Assembly: GCF_036021035.1 (NCBI RefSeq)
Contig: NZ_CP107930.1
Span: 2,852,001-2,916,000 of the forward strand
From: Kineococcus sp. NBC_00420
GTDB lineage: Bacteria > Actinomycetota > Actinomycetes > Actinomycetales > Kineococcaceae
Direction of reading: 5' to 3'
Length of the DNA stretch: 64,000 bases
The translations under genes were made by a program, and so were the position numbers. The notes under the pieces are model-generated. The model made no database searches and was not told the origin of the DNA. It saw only the letters and a list, made by a program, of their open reading frames with translations. The stretch's first letter is position 1. Every line of letters starts with the position of its first letter. Shown in pieces: positions 7,688 through 14,999 of this stretch.

Positions 7688-8812
7688 GTGAAGCTGGACT
7701 GGCTCAAGGATCTGGCGCTGGACCCCGGTCCGCACGTGTCCGTCTACGTCGACGCGACCCGCGACCGGGCGACCGGCGCCCACGACATCGACCTGCGCTG
7801 GCAGGACGCCCGGTCGGCCCTGGCCGGCCAGGGCGCCCCCGAGACCGCGCTGAGCGCGCTCGACGCCGTCGCCACCGAACCGACCGGGGTCGGCGGCCAC
7901 GTCGGACGCGCGATGCTCGCCACGAAGGAGGGGCTGCAGCTCGACGTCGTGCTGCCCGCCCCGCCGCTGCGCGAGGAGGTCAGCACCGGTCCCGTCGCGC
8001 ACCTCATGCCGCTCGTGCGGTCGAGGGCCGACGACGTCTGCTACGTGCTCGTCGAGCTCGACCGGGCCGGCGCCGACGTCACCCTCACCCGCACCGGTGC
8101 GGTCCAGGGGGCCGAGGTCCACACCGTCGAAGGGGGACACGACCTGCTGCACAAGGGATCCGGGGACAACCGCGCCGAGCACCGCTACCAGCGGTCCGTG
8201 CAGGACTCCTGGGACCACAACGCCGCCGCCGTCGCCGCCGACCTCACCGACCTCGTCCGCCGCGAGCACCCCGAGGTCGTGCTGCTCACCGGTGACGCGA
8301 AGGCCGCCGCCGCGCTGCGCGAGAAGGCCCCCGCCCCGCTGCGGGCCCTGCTCCGCGACGTCAAGGGCGGCTCGCGGGCGGCCGGCACCCACGAGAAGGC
8401 GTTCACGGCCGCCGTCGCCGAGGTCCTCGACGTCGTCCGCTCGGCGCGGCGCCAGACCGTCGTCGACGACTTCGTCCAGGAACGCGGCCGGGCGGGCCGG
8501 GCCGTCGAGGGGATGGCCGCGGTCGTCTCCGCCCTGCGCCAGGGGCAGGTGGCGACGATGCTGCTGCTCGACGACCCGAGCTCGACGGAACTCCTCTGGG
8601 CCGGCCGGGGACCGCTGGAGATCAGCACCACGACGATGGACCTGCACGCCATGGGTATCGAAGACGCCGTGCAGGTGCGCGCCGACGCGGCCCTCGTCCG
8701 CGCCCTGGCCGCCTCCGACGCCGAGATCCACCTCGTCCCGCTCCCGGAGGAGGACGGTGAGGCGCCCCTGGTCACGATGGCCGACGGCATCGGCGCCCTC
8801 CTGCGCTACTAG
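7688..8812 (+). CDS. baeRF/Rv2629-like eRF1-Vms1 family protein
   Basis: About 374 residues resembling the bacterial eRF1-like (baeRF, Vms1-related) proteins typified by mycobacterial Rv2629. The N-terminus is PHVSVYVDATRDRATGAHDIDLRW. A central histidine-rich loop follows (EGGHDLLHKGSGDNRAEHRYQ) then the AADLTDLVRREHPEVVLLTGD segment, and the C-terminal domain resembles the L7Ae-like third domain of eRF1 (VVSALRQGQVATMLLLDD). Family members are proposed to act on stalled or hibernating ribosomes or peptidyl-tRNA; activity here is inferred. The GTG at 7688 has a strong GAGGAGGA Shine-Dalgarno 6-9 nt upstream and is preferred over the in-frame start at 7673. It appears monocistronic. Confidence 0.75.
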   Translation: MKLDWLKDLALDPGPHVSVYVDATRDRATGAHDIDLRWQDARSALAGQGAPETALSALDAVATEPTGVGGHVGRAMLATKEGLQLDVVLPAPPLREEVSTGPVAHLMPLVRSRADDVCYVLVELDRAGADVTLTRTGAVQGAEVHTVEGGHDLLHKGSGDNRAEHRYQRSVQDSWDHNAAAVAADLTDLVRREHPEVVLLTGDAKAAAALREKAPAPLRALLRDVKGGSRAAGTHEKAFTAAVAEVLDVVRSARRQTVVDDFVQERGRAGRAVEGMAAVVSALRQGQVATMLLLDDPSSTELLWAGRGPLEISTTTMDLHAMGIEDAVQVRADAALVRALAASDAEIHLVPLPEEDGEAPLVTMADGIGALLRY

Positions 8813-8872
8813 GGCCCGTCCTGCGGATCGTGGACAGCCGTGATCCTGCCCGGAACGCGGGAGCACGCAGCT

Positions 8873-8892
8873 CGCGGGTGACCGCGACGTCG
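8873..8892 (+). repeat. Dispersed GATGACCG repeat, half-unit copy 1
   Basis: CGCGGGTGACCGCGACGTCG resembles the half-unit GCGGGATGACCGTGAAGTCG seen about ten more times up to 21.8 kb. It sits in the 82-bp space between the convergent baeRF-like and lipoprotein genes, directly abutting the lipoprotein stop codon. Confidence 0.6.
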
Positions 8893-8894
8893 GG

Positions 8895-9290
8895 CTACGA
8901 CGCGTCGGCGGTCAGGTCCAGGGCGCCGGGGAAGGCCAGAGCGAAGGTGACGCCCCCATCGGCCTCCAGGCTGGTGGGGGTCACCTCGTCCTGGGTGATG
9001 TGCAGGCCGAACTCGGGCATCGAGACGTCCACGGTGTACGTGCCGGGGCCGAAGGTCTTGGTGATGCGGCCGGCGTCGTCCAGGGTCGCGGTCCCGACCG
9101 CGCTGCCGCCGGCGAAGAAGGTGACCTCTGCCCCCGCGGCCGGTAGGTCTCGACATTCCTGCTGGCGGCACAGGTGCAGGGTGGTCTCCACCGTGACCTC
9201 GCCCGTCTTCTTCCCCGAACAACCGGCCGAGGCGGCGATCAGCAGCAGGGGGAGCAGGAGCGGGAGCGCGCGGCGTGCGGGGTGGTCCAC
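8895..9290 (-). CDS. Small putative lipoprotein, function unknown
   Basis: 131 residues from the GTG at 9290. The N-terminus VDHPARRALPLLLPLLLIAASAGCSGKK is a lipoprotein signal peptide with lipobox A-S-A-G-C. The mature part is a single small beta-rich domain (TTLHLCRQQECRDLPAAGAEVTF then GTATLDDAGRITKTFGPGTYTVDV), which looks like a carboxypeptidase-regulatory or prealbumin-like beta sandwich. Two cysteines (CRQQEC) could form a disulfide. The frame stays open further upstream, but that part lacks a signal peptide and would place the hydrophobic stretch internally. No operon partner is visible. Confidence 0.65.
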   Translation of the reverse strand: MDHPARRALPLLLPLLLIAASAGCSGKKTGEVTVETTLHLCRQQECRDLPAAGAEVTFFAGGSAVGTATLDDAGRITKTFGPGTYTVDVSMPEFGLHITQDEVTPTSLEADGGVTFALAFPGALDLTADAS

Positions 9291-9377
9291 GTGAGCAGAG
9301 TGGCAGGACGGCAGCCGGTCCACCGGGGAAACGATCGTGCGCGAGCAGGTTGGGCCATCTACGCCACCGACGCTTGC

Positions 9378-9398
9378 ATCTATTGCTCTTCGATAGAT
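9378..9398. promoter_or_regulatory. Inverted repeat ATCTAT-N9-ATAGAT upstream of the DUF2975-XRE pair
   Basis: A 6-bp perfect inverted repeat in an unusually AT-rich stretch, ending 19 bp before the GTG of the DUF2975 gene. The position suits an operator overlapping the promoter, probably for the XRE regulator encoded second in the same operon. Confidence 0.45.
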
Positions 9399-9417
9399 AC
9401 CGAGTGATGATCGACAG

Positions 9418-9897
9418 GTGAACGGCCGCGTCATCAACGCCCTGCGTCTCTGTCTCGTCGTCCTGGGTCTGGGTGCCCTCTTCGGTCAGGTCGTCTACGT
9501 CCCCGTCGCCGCCTCGCAGTCAGCGCAGGAGCACCCCGAGCTGGCCTACCTGGCGGTGCCCTACGCGATCGCGATGATCGTGGTCCTGGTCTGCGTGCAG
9601 GCTGCACTGATCGCGGTGGGGAAGCTGCTCGCGATGGTCGAGCACGGATGGATCTTCAACCCGGAAGCCCTGCGGTGGGTGGACGTCATCATCGTCTCGG
9701 CGGCAGCAGCGACCGTCATCACGGTGGCGACCGTGACTCACCTGATCAGCTGGGTCGGGGTCGGCGGTCCGTTCGCGGTGCTGGTCCAGGCCGCGTCGTT
9801 GGTCGGTGGAGTGAGTTTCGTCCTGCTGATGATCGTCATGCGCGGTCTGCTGGCTTCGGCGACGGTGCTGCAGAGCGAGATGGCCGAGGTCGTCTGA
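9418..9897 (+). CDS. DUF2975 integral membrane protein
   Basis: 159 residues with four hydrophobic segments (about 8-30, 45-68, 88-110 and 120-145). This is the DUF2975 layout, including the FGQVVYVPVAA first loop and the conserved HGWIFNPEALRWVD motif. Proteins of this family are usually encoded just before a small XRE regulator (YozG/YoaS-type pairs), exactly as here. The next gene starts within the stop codon (TGATG). The GTG start has only a weak Shine-Dalgarno. The function of the family is unknown; a membrane sensor that partners the DNA-binding protein is a reasonable inference. Confidence 0.8.
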   Translation: MNGRVINALRLCLVVLGLGALFGQVVYVPVAASQSAQEHPELAYLAVPYAIAMIVVLVCVQAALIAVGKLLAMVEHGWIFNPEALRWVDVIIVSAAAATVITVATVTHLISWVGVGGPFAVLVQAASLVGGVSFVLLMIVMRGLLASATVLQSEMAEVV

Positions 9898-10139
9898 TGG
9901 CGGTGGTCGTCGACCTCGACGTGATGCTGGCGCGGCGGAAGATGTCGGTGGGTGAGTTCTCCCGCCGGATCGGTTTGACGCCGGCGAACGTGGCGGTGCT
10001 GAAGAACGGGCGGGCCAAGGCGGTGCGGTTCTCGACCCTGGATGCGATGTGCCGGGTGCTGGAGTGCCAGCCGGGTGACGTCTTGCGCTGGGTCCCGGAC
10101 GCTGTCGACGAGGTCGCAGAGGCGATACCGGTCGGCTGA
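9897..10139 (+). CDS. XRE/Cro-type helix-turn-helix regulator
   Basis: 80 residues, essentially one HTH domain: LDVMLARRKMSVGEFSRRIGLTPANVAVLKNGRAKAVRFSTLDAMCRVLECQPGDVLRW. This is the YozG-like Cro/C1 subgroup that pairs with DUF2975 membrane proteins. It overlaps the preceding gene by one base (TGATG), so translation is coupled. It probably binds the inverted repeat ahead of the operon. The 294 bp that follow contain no supportable gene, only a copy of the dispersed repeat near 10284. Confidence 0.85.
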   Translation: MAVVVDLDVMLARRKMSVGEFSRRIGLTPANVAVLKNGRAKAVRFSTLDAMCRVLECQPGDVLRWVPDAVDEVAEAIPVG

Positions 10140-10283
10140 AGCCGATCACTCGTCGCACCGTCGAGGACGTCCCACGCTGGCGGAGTGACCATCCGCTCCC
10201 CGGCGGTGTGCGGGTGATCGTCGTGCTGGACTCGCTCGCTCATCGCACGTGCGCGACGTCACCAGCAGTCAGGACCACCCGTA

Positions 10284-10305
10284 GCGCGGGATGACCGTGC
10301 GGTCG
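10284..10305 (+). repeat. Dispersed GATGACCG repeat, copy 2
   Basis: GCGCGGGATGACCGTGCGG, followed by TCG, in the 294-bp gene-free stretch 10140-10433. A related left half, GCGCGACGTCACC, lies about 30 bp upstream (10251-10263), as in the copies at 12442 and 14342. Confidence 0.75.
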
Positions 10306-10433
10306 GTGGTGCCTGCGCGGGGCCTGCTGAGCGCCGAAGTCGTCCGGGTGCGCTCTGGTGGTACGAGCAGTGATCATCAGCGCCACGATGTGCCTCAGCT
10401 CGGCCTGTCGCCTTCTCGCCACCAGGAGCATCC

Positions 10434-10613
10434 ATGACCAGCAAGCAGCGCACCTACACCCTCATCGGAGCCGTCGTCGGTCTCGTCGTCGGGTTGCTGC
10501 TCTACACCGGCGACCGGTCCACGGCAGCGGCGGTCGCCCTCGCGGTGGGGCAGGCCGTCGTCGCGGGCCCAGTGGGCTACTTCCTGGCCCGGGACGGGCA
10601 GAAGACCCGCTGA
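10434..10613 (+). CDS. Small two-helix membrane protein (59 aa)
   Basis: The ATG at 10434 is preceded by CCAGGAGCATCC, a good Shine-Dalgarno at normal spacing, and the frame encodes 59 residues. It reads MTSKQRTYTLIGAVVGLVVG and continues with two hydrophobic segments (about 9-24 and 31-52) separated by a short YTGDRST turn, ending in a charged RDGQKTR tail. This is a typical positive-outside-free hairpin membrane peptide. I do not recognise a family. It is a lone gene bordered by dispersed-repeat copies at 10284 and 10771. Confidence 0.6.
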   Translation: MTSKQRTYTLIGAVVGLVVGLLLYTGDRSTAAAVALAVGQAVVAGPVGYFLARDGQKTR

Positions 10614-10770
10614 AGCCCGGGCGATGAGCCTGAGCACCCGCTGTCGACGTTCGCCCTCTCGTGTCGAGGGCGTCGACGGGCTGGACCCGATGGCGGCTGG
10701 TCGAGGATCGGGTGCGCACTCGGCGAACGCGTGGGGTGGGCTACGACTGCCTTCCCGTGCGCACCGGATC

Positions 10771-10790
10771 GCGGGATGACCGGTGAGTCG
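10771..10790 (+). repeat. Dispersed GATGACCG repeat, copy 3
   Basis: GCGGGATGACCGGTGAGTCG, preceded by GCGCACC at 10760, in the 261-bp gene-free stretch between the small membrane gene and the convergent HAAS-like membrane gene. Confidence 0.7.
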
Positions 10791-10818
10791 TCTCAGGGTC
10801 ACCCCGGCATGAAGCAGC

Positions 10819-10848
10819 GCATGGACTGTCCCCTCGCGCAGTCCATGC
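10819..10848. terminator. Hairpin between convergent genes
   Basis: A perfect 10-bp inverted repeat, GCATGGACTG and CAGTCCATGC, around a 10-nt loop. It lies 27 bp past the stop of the minus-strand membrane gene and could serve as a bidirectional terminator, although there is no U-tract. Confidence 0.45.
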
Positions 10849-10874
10849 CCCGCCCTCAGCAGGAGCCGAACGGG

Positions 10875-12005
10875 CTACAGCAGCGGCTCTGGGGGCTCAG
10901 CGGAAGTGGCCGGATCGTTTCCGGCTGCGGATTGCGGACCCGATGTTCGTCCCCACTTCGCCCCCGCCAATACCAGGGCGATTCCCAGAACGAGGACCGC
11001 TGTGAACAGCGCCCCGCCGGACAGCATCTGGTGGCCGCTGAAATCACTGAAAGAGAAGAGCGCCAGGTACAGGTAGGGCAGCGCGCTCGCTAGCGCGGCC
11101 AGGAACCAGTGGCGGCCGGTGAGGGAGGCGACAGCGGCGGTGATGACGCAGAGCCCGGCCAGGGCGAGAAGGGCGACGCTGAGGGAGTGCATGCCCTGGT
11201 CGGCGTATCCGGGTCGGTAGAAGTGCGAGACGGGGTTCCAGACCGAGGAGCCGTCACCGTGGCTGAGTTGGGTCGCGGCCAGGGCTCCGGTGAGTCCGAT
11301 GTAGGCCGCGGCCATCCAGCCGCGGGTAGCGCGTGCGGTGGGCAGGTGTCCCGCCGTGCTGAGCCCCGCCGCCAGTGCGAGCGGTACCAGCGCATAGATG
11401 GGCGGGCGGGGGATGACGTGCACCGTGACCAGCAGCAGTGCGCCAACGGCGGTGGCGGCCAGCAGCCAGCGGCCCAGGCGGGCATGGCCGGCCAGGACGG
11501 CGATCAGGGCGGCCACCCACAGCCCGTAAACGGCAGGTCCGGCGGTCTGCAGCAACGGGGCGGTGTAGGTGTAGGTCGAACCGTCAGCCAGCGTGGCGCT
11601 CGGTATGTCCCGCCAGGGCCAGGCGATCTCGCCGAAGGCGATGATGACGGTGCTCACCGCGGCCCCCAGCACCAGGCCCAGCATCGAGATCCGGTCACGC
11701 ACCAGCGCCGGGAGGAAGGCGAACATGCGCTCCCAGCGCGTTTCCAGTCCTGCAGTGAGCAGGTCCAGGTGCACTCCCCAGGACGGCCGGTGGGTGGCTG
11801 GGTGGCTGTTGGATCGGGCAGGGTGTTCGTCCTGCTGGTCGTGCATGGCCATCAGTACGCCGAGGATCTCTTGTTCGCGGTGGGCCCGCCAGGAGCGGGG
11901 GTAGGCGCGCAGCAACTGTCGGCAGCGGGTTTCGTAGCGTCCGGTTGCCTCGTTGTGTCCGGCGGCGTCGTGCCCGGTTGTCTCGTGGTGCCCGGTTGCG
12001 CTCAT
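10875..12005 (-). CDS. Polytopic membrane protein with HAAS-like N-terminal segment, PadR partner
   Basis: 376 residues. After a low-complexity His/Gly/Thr start (MSATGHHETTGHDAAGHNEATG) comes RCRQLLRAYPRSWRAHREQEILGVLMAMHD. This is the LLRxYPRxWRxRYGxE motif found in membrane proteins encoded with PadR repressors. About eight transmembrane helices follow, ending in a soluble tail. The ATG overlaps the stop of the padR gene (ATGA), so the two are one operon and translationally coupled. Its substrate is unknown; such proteins are often membrane stress components controlled by PadR. Confidence 0.75.
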   Translation of the reverse strand: MSATGHHETTGHDAAGHNEATGRYETRCRQLLRAYPRSWRAHREQEILGVLMAMHDQQDEHPARSNSHPATHRPSWGVHLDLLTAGLETRWERMFAFLPALVRDRISMLGLVLGAAVSTVIIAFGEIAWPWRDIPSATLADGSTYTYTAPLLQTAGPAVYGLWVAALIAVLAGHARLGRWLLAATAVGALLLVTVHVIPRPPIYALVPLALAAGLSTAGHLPTARATRGWMAAAYIGLTGALAATQLSHGDGSSVWNPVSHFYRPGYADQGMHSLSVALLALAGLCVITAAVASLTGRHWFLAALASALPYLYLALFSFSDFSGHQMLSGGALFTAVLVLGIALVLAGAKWGRTSGPQSAAGNDPATSAEPPEPLL

Positions 12006-12334
12006 GAGGTTGCTCCTCGAGTGCGCAGGCGGGTGGTGGCGGCTTCGACGTTGGCGCGTAGTCGTTGGGTTTCGCGTTCCAGGGTGCCTGCGCCGGTGGT
12101 GGTGAGGGTGTAGTAGCGGCGTAGGCGGCCCTCGACGACTTCCTCGCCGCTTTGGGTGATGAGTCCTTCGCTGGTGAGGCGGTCCAGGGCGCCGTAGAGG
12201 GTGCCGGGTTTGAGGCGGACCCGTCCGCCGGAGAGGTGTTCGATTTCCTGGATGAGCGCGTAGCCGTGGTGCGGTTGACCGGCGAGGGCGGTCAGCAGCA
12301 GGAAGGTCGGTTCGCGCATCTCGCTCGATGCCAT
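12002..12334 (-). CDS. PadR-family transcriptional regulator
   Basis: 110 residues from the ATG at 12334 (MASSEMREPTFLLLTALAGQ). It has the PadR winged helix: HHGYALIQEIEHLSGGRVRLKPGTLYGALDRLTSEGLI, wing EVVEGRLRRYYTLTTTGAGTL, and a C-terminal helix (ETQRLRANVEAATTRLR) for dimerisation. An earlier in-frame ATG at 12373 would place the coding sequence across the inverted repeat, so the internal start is preferred. It represses by binding palindromes, and the one directly upstream suggests autoregulation of this padR-membrane protein operon. Confidence 0.85.
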   Translation of the reverse strand: MASSEMREPTFLLLTALAGQPHHGYALIQEIEHLSGGRVRLKPGTLYGALDRLTSEGLITQSGEEVVEGRLRRYYTLTTTGAGTLERETQRLRANVEAATTRLRTRGATS

Positions 12335-12343
12335 GACTTGAAG

Positions 12344-12381
12344 ATAGTCAGTCATTCGGTGCATACCGGTCATCTGACTAT
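12344..12381. promoter_or_regulatory. Probable PadR operator
   Basis: Inverted repeat ATAGTCAG ... CTGACTAT, 8-bp perfect arms 22 bp apart, starting 9 bp upstream of the preferred padR start. Position and symmetry fit an autoregulatory PadR site over the promoter. Confidence 0.65.
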
Positions 12382-12441
12382 GGCGTGTCCCTCACATGCC
12401 CGGCTGGCTGTGACAGCTCAGCGACCTCCCGCACTTGGAGC

Positions 12442-12492
12442 CATGACCGCGACGTCGCCGACCGCGCACAACGCGGGATGACCGTAAAGCCG
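12442..12492 (+). repeat. Dispersed GATGACCG repeat, two half-units (copy 4)
   Basis: The left half CATGACCGCGACGTCGCC and the right half GCGGGATGACCGTAAAGCCG are joined by GACCGCGCACAAC. The two halves are direct repeats of one another. The element lies between the padR operon promoter and the NTF2-like gene. Confidence 0.75.
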
Positions 12493-12601
12493 CGGCCCAC
12501 CATGGTCGCGTCTGAACATCGTCAAGAGCAATGGAGCGGCGACATGTGCGGGACGTCGTCGCGATACGGCTGACCTGGCGCTGGCCACTACCTTGGCCGC
12601 T

Positions 12602-12976
12602 GTGACCATATTGACCGACGAGACGTTGAGCGCTGCGGAGAGCAGGCTTCAGGACGCCCTGCGGGCGGGTGATGTGACGGCCTTGGACGCGCTCCTGCAC
12701 TCCGACGTCGTCTTCGTGGGGCCAGATGGCGCTGAGGTGGGCAAAGAAGCCGACTTGGAGGCTCATCGTTCTGGCGCGCTCCGCCTGCGTGAGGTCATCG
12801 AGATCGACCGGTCGGTCACGGACCTGGGTGATGTCGGGCTCACCCGCGTTCGGCTCCACCTGAGGGGTGAAGCCTGGGGTTCGAGGCTGGATGCGGTCAT
12901 GGCGTACACGCGGACGTGGGTGCGGGAGGAAGGGGCTTGGCGAGTCCTGCAGGCTCAGGGTGTCGTGGTCCAGTGA
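12602..12976 (+). CDS. NTF2-like (SnoaL/DUF4440-type) protein
   Basis: 124 residues: VTILTDETLSAAESRLQDAL, RAGDVTALDALLHSDVVFVGPDG, then VTDLGDVGLTRVRLHLRGEA and YTRTWVREEGAWRVLQAQGV. That is the helix-helix-curved-sheet pattern of nuclear transport factor 2-like proteins such as DUF4440. They bind or isomerise small molecules; no specific role can be assigned. A TACCTT -10-like box at 12589-12594 is 7 nt before the GTG, and there is no Shine-Dalgarno, so a leaderless mRNA starting at this GTG is likely. A TTG at 12593 is the alternative start. Dispersed-repeat copies flank the gene on both sides. Confidence 0.75.
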   Translation: MTILTDETLSAAESRLQDALRAGDVTALDALLHSDVVFVGPDGAEVGKEADLEAHRSGALRLREVIEIDRSVTDLGDVGLTRVRLHLRGEAWGSRLDAVMAYTRTWVREEGAWRVLQAQGVVVQ

Positions 12977-13045
12977 GCTGTGGGCTCCGGCGTGGACTTG
13001 CGGTGTGGCCTTCCGCGGGAGCGACTCTCGGTGAGGGCGCTCGGG

Positions 13046-13063
13046 TCGCGGCATGACCGTGCG
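13046..13063 (+). repeat. Dispersed GATGACCG repeat, single half-unit (copy 5)
   Basis: TCGCGGCATGACCGTGCG between the convergent NTF2-like gene and the next minus-strand gene. Only one half-unit is recognisable. Confidence 0.6.
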
Positions 13064-13077
13064 CTTCGCCCCGCGGC

Positions 13078-13431
13078 TCACGCCTGCAGACGTGGCTGCA
13101 GTGGCTGCTGGTTCAGCGGGCCGTTGCGAGCCACGACGATGGCTTCCTCACCCTCGCCGATCCACAACTGCAAGGAGCCGGTGCCCAGCGCGGCCCGGAT
13201 GCCGCGGTAGCGCCAGAACGTCTCCAGGTGGTGCTGGCCCGGGTCGAAGGGGAAGGTCTGAGCGTGGGACCAGGTCAGGGCGTGCTCGGTGCCGTCCAGA
13301 CGTAGGTACGGCCGCGCTGTCGACCTCAGCAGCCAAGCGTTGACCCAGTGGGGCTGAGCCACGACACGGACGCTCGAACCGCGTCGCGGCCGTGTGCCTG
13401 GTCGGAGGGCGGACTCTGAGACCGTGCTCAT
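13078..13431 (-). CDS. Hypothetical protein, beta-rich
   Basis: 117 residues from the ATG at 13431 (MSTVSESALRPGTRPRRG); a longer form from 13482 is possible. The body is VRVVAQPHWVNAWLLRSTARPYLRLDGTEHALTW, then DPGQHHLETFWRYRGIRAALGTGSLQLWIG. It suggests a compact beta sandwich without membrane segments. The pattern of Pro/His-Trp and a 'GTEH...W' strand resembles small actinobacterial domains of unknown function that follow a membrane or shock protein, but I do not recognise it with confidence. It is a lone gene with dispersed-repeat copies on both sides. Confidence 0.55.
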   Translation of the reverse strand: MSTVSESALRPGTRPRRGSSVRVVAQPHWVNAWLLRSTARPYLRLDGTEHALTWSHAQTFPFDPGQHHLETFWRYRGIRAALGTGSLQLWIGEGEEAIVVARNGPLNQQPLQPRLQA

Positions 13432-13523
13432 GACCGCACTCTGCCACTGCGTCTTGGCGCGCAGCAGTCGCTTAGGGACCATCCGCAGATCGGCACGAGC
13501 GGACGTTCCGTCCGGGCGTGATT

Positions 13524-13555
13524 GCGCACTCAGCGCGGGATGACCGTGCGGGACA
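13524..13555 (+). repeat. Dispersed GATGACCG repeat, copy 6
   Basis: GCGCACTCA followed by GCGCGGGATGACCGTGCGG, just upstream of the TSUP gene. It would be read as an N-terminal extension if an upstream start were used, which argues for the later start of that gene. Confidence 0.75.
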
Positions 13556-13587
13556 GCGGCCGCTGCGCGGTCTGGGACGATCCCGCG

Positions 13588-14319
13588 GTGCTGATGGGCG
13601 AGGCCGTGTGGTTGATCGTGGCGGTAGTGGTCTGCGTCGGCGTGGCCTCAGCGGCGCAGGTCCTCAGCGGTATGGGGTTCGCGCTGCTCGCCGGACCTTT
13701 GCTGGCACTGGCCCTGGGTACCTCTGACGGGGTGCGCTTGAGCGTGGCCCTGTCGATCGTCCTCAACGTCGTCGTCTTGGCCGGCTCGTGGCGCCTGGTG
13801 CGCGGCGGTGATGCGCTGCGCCTGCTGGTACCCGCGGCGCTGCTGGTCCTGCCCGCGCACCTGCTCAGCGCGCGACTGGGCGGGATGTGGACGTCCGTGG
13901 CGGCTGGGGTCGCGGTTCTGGTGGGGGTGGGGTTGATCGCTTCGGGGCGACGGGCGGGGTGGGTGGACGGGCCGGCTGGTGCGGTGGCTGCGGGGGCGGG
14001 CAGCGGGGTGCTCAACGTCCTCGGTGGGGTCAGCGGGCCGCCGGTGGCCCTGTTCGTGGCCCATCGTGGTTGGGAGCCGAAGGTCAGCACCGCGACCCTG
14101 CAGGCGTACGCCTTGCCTCTGAACGTGGTGACCCTCGCCGTCCTCGGCTTGCCCGCGGTCCAGCTGGGCAGCCTGCTGGGAGCCGGGGTCGGTCTGGTGG
14201 TGGGGGCCGCGTGTGCGTGGCGCTTCGTGGCGCGGATCAGTGCTGCCACGGTGCGCAGTCTCGTTCTCGTCCTCGCCGCGGTCGGTGGGGTGCTGCTCAT
14301 CACCCGCGCCCTCACCTGA
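13588..14319 (+). CDS. TSUP (TauE/SafE) family membrane transporter
   Basis: 243 residues, seven or eight hydrophobic helices. The TSUP duplicate signature appears as VASAAQVLSGMGFALLAGPL in the first half and GAGSGVLNVLGGVSGPPVAL in the second (G-x-G-x-x-x-x-x-G-x-G-G-x-x-G-P-P). The family exports sulfite, sulfoacetate or related anions; the substrate is not predictable. The GTG at 13588 is preferred because a -10-like GACGAT precedes it by a leaderless spacing and because the upstream extension reads through the dispersed repeat. It is a single gene without obvious sulfur-metabolism neighbours. Confidence 0.82.
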   Translation: MLMGEAVWLIVAVVVCVGVASAAQVLSGMGFALLAGPLLALALGTSDGVRLSVALSIVLNVVVLAGSWRLVRGGDALRLLVPAALLVLPAHLLSARLGGMWTSVAAGVAVLVGVGLIASGRRAGWVDGPAGAVAAGAGSGVLNVLGGVSGPPVALFVAHRGWEPKVSTATLQAYALPLNVVTLAVLGLPAVQLGSLLGAGVGLVVGAACAWRFVARISAATVRSLVLVLAAVGGVLLITRALT

Positions 14320-14341
14320 GCCAACCATTCGGCGGTTCACC

Positions 14342-14414
14342 GGACATCGTCAAGCCCGCGACGTCGCTGCCGGCTCCGGACCGCGCACACCGCGGGATGA
14401 CCGTGACGTCGGTG
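14342..14414 (+). repeat. Dispersed GATGACCG repeat, longest copy (copy 7)
   Basis: Begins GGACATCGTC, continues CCCGCGACGTCGCTG, and after 24 bp ends GCGGGATGACCGTGACGTCG. The two half-units CCGCGACGTCG and CCGTGACGTCG match at 10 of 11 positions as direct repeats. It lies right after the TSUP gene. Confidence 0.8.
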
Positions 14415-14486
14415 CAGCGGGGCGACCCCCGTCGTGGGGGAAGACGTGGGTGCGCCGATCTGGTCGCCCGGGTGACGGTTTCGGTT

Positions 14487-14528
14487 CACCCACGGGTGAC
14501 CTCATGTGGTGACAGCGGTGGGTGCGAC
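14487..14528. repeat. 42-bp palindromic repeat, copy 1
   Basis: Starts CACCCACGGGTGACCTC and ends GTGGTGACAGCGGTGGGTGC followed by GAC. The ends CACCCAC and GTGGGTG are inverted repeats. A second copy at 63953-63994 matches at 35 of 42 positions by my alignment. It lies in a 288-bp gene-free interval between TSUP and vapC. Confidence 0.65.
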
Positions 14529-14606
14529 GGCCAGGGCTGAACGCGCAGCCATCGGCATGTGCGGATGTCGATGACTTCTTGCTCGGCGGTACGTGGGGCA
14601 CTGGGG

Positions 14607-14999
14607 TCAGCGCAGGACCTCCACCTCGCAGGTGATGCCCGGTGCACGGGACAGGCGGGCGTCGGCGGTGACGAGGACGACGTCCAGGGCCTCGGCCAAA
14701 GCGACGTAGGCGGCGTCGTAGCTGGTGACGGTGTGCCTCAGTTCCCAGCAACGACGCAGCAGCGGCCGGTGACCGGCGCGGCGCAGGGGCAGGTCGACGA
14801 GGTCGTTCAACGCTAGGTCGGCGCGGCGATCGGGGAGGCGTCCACCCGCAGCGGCGCGGCGCAGGACGGAAGCCACCTCCAGGTCGATCACTTCGGGGGC
14901 GGTGAGCACCTCGCTTCGTAGACGGTCCCGGGCCCGGTCTCCGTCAGGTCCGTCGTCGGCCAGGGCGGGAGCGAGGACGCTGGCGTCAACGACGATCAC
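14607..14999 (-). CDS. VapC-type PIN-domain ribonuclease toxin (system 1)
   Basis: 130 residues. The PIN acidic residues are in place: D5 (MIVVDASVLAPAL), E41 (VIDLEVASVLRR), D95 (TSYDAAYVALAEAL) and D113 (LVTADARLSRAPG). It is predicted to cleave RNA and stop growth when free of its antitoxin. The GTG start overlaps the end of the upstream antitoxin gene by 14 bp, the standard vapBC arrangement. A second, deleted copy of this gene lies at 17445-17703, with near-identical N- and C-terminal ends. Confidence 0.9.
   Translation of the reverse strand: MIVVDASVLAPALADDGPDGDRARDRLRSEVLTAPEVIDLEVASVLRRAAAGGRLPDRRADLALNDLVDLPLRRAGHRPLLRRCWELRHTVTSYDAAYVALAEALDVVLVTADARLSRAPGITCEVEVLR

Noticed and set aside
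10140-10433. Possible small genes on either strand between the XRE gene and the small membrane gene
   Set aside because: The short frames lack ribosome sites and are antisense to or overlap the dispersed repeat.
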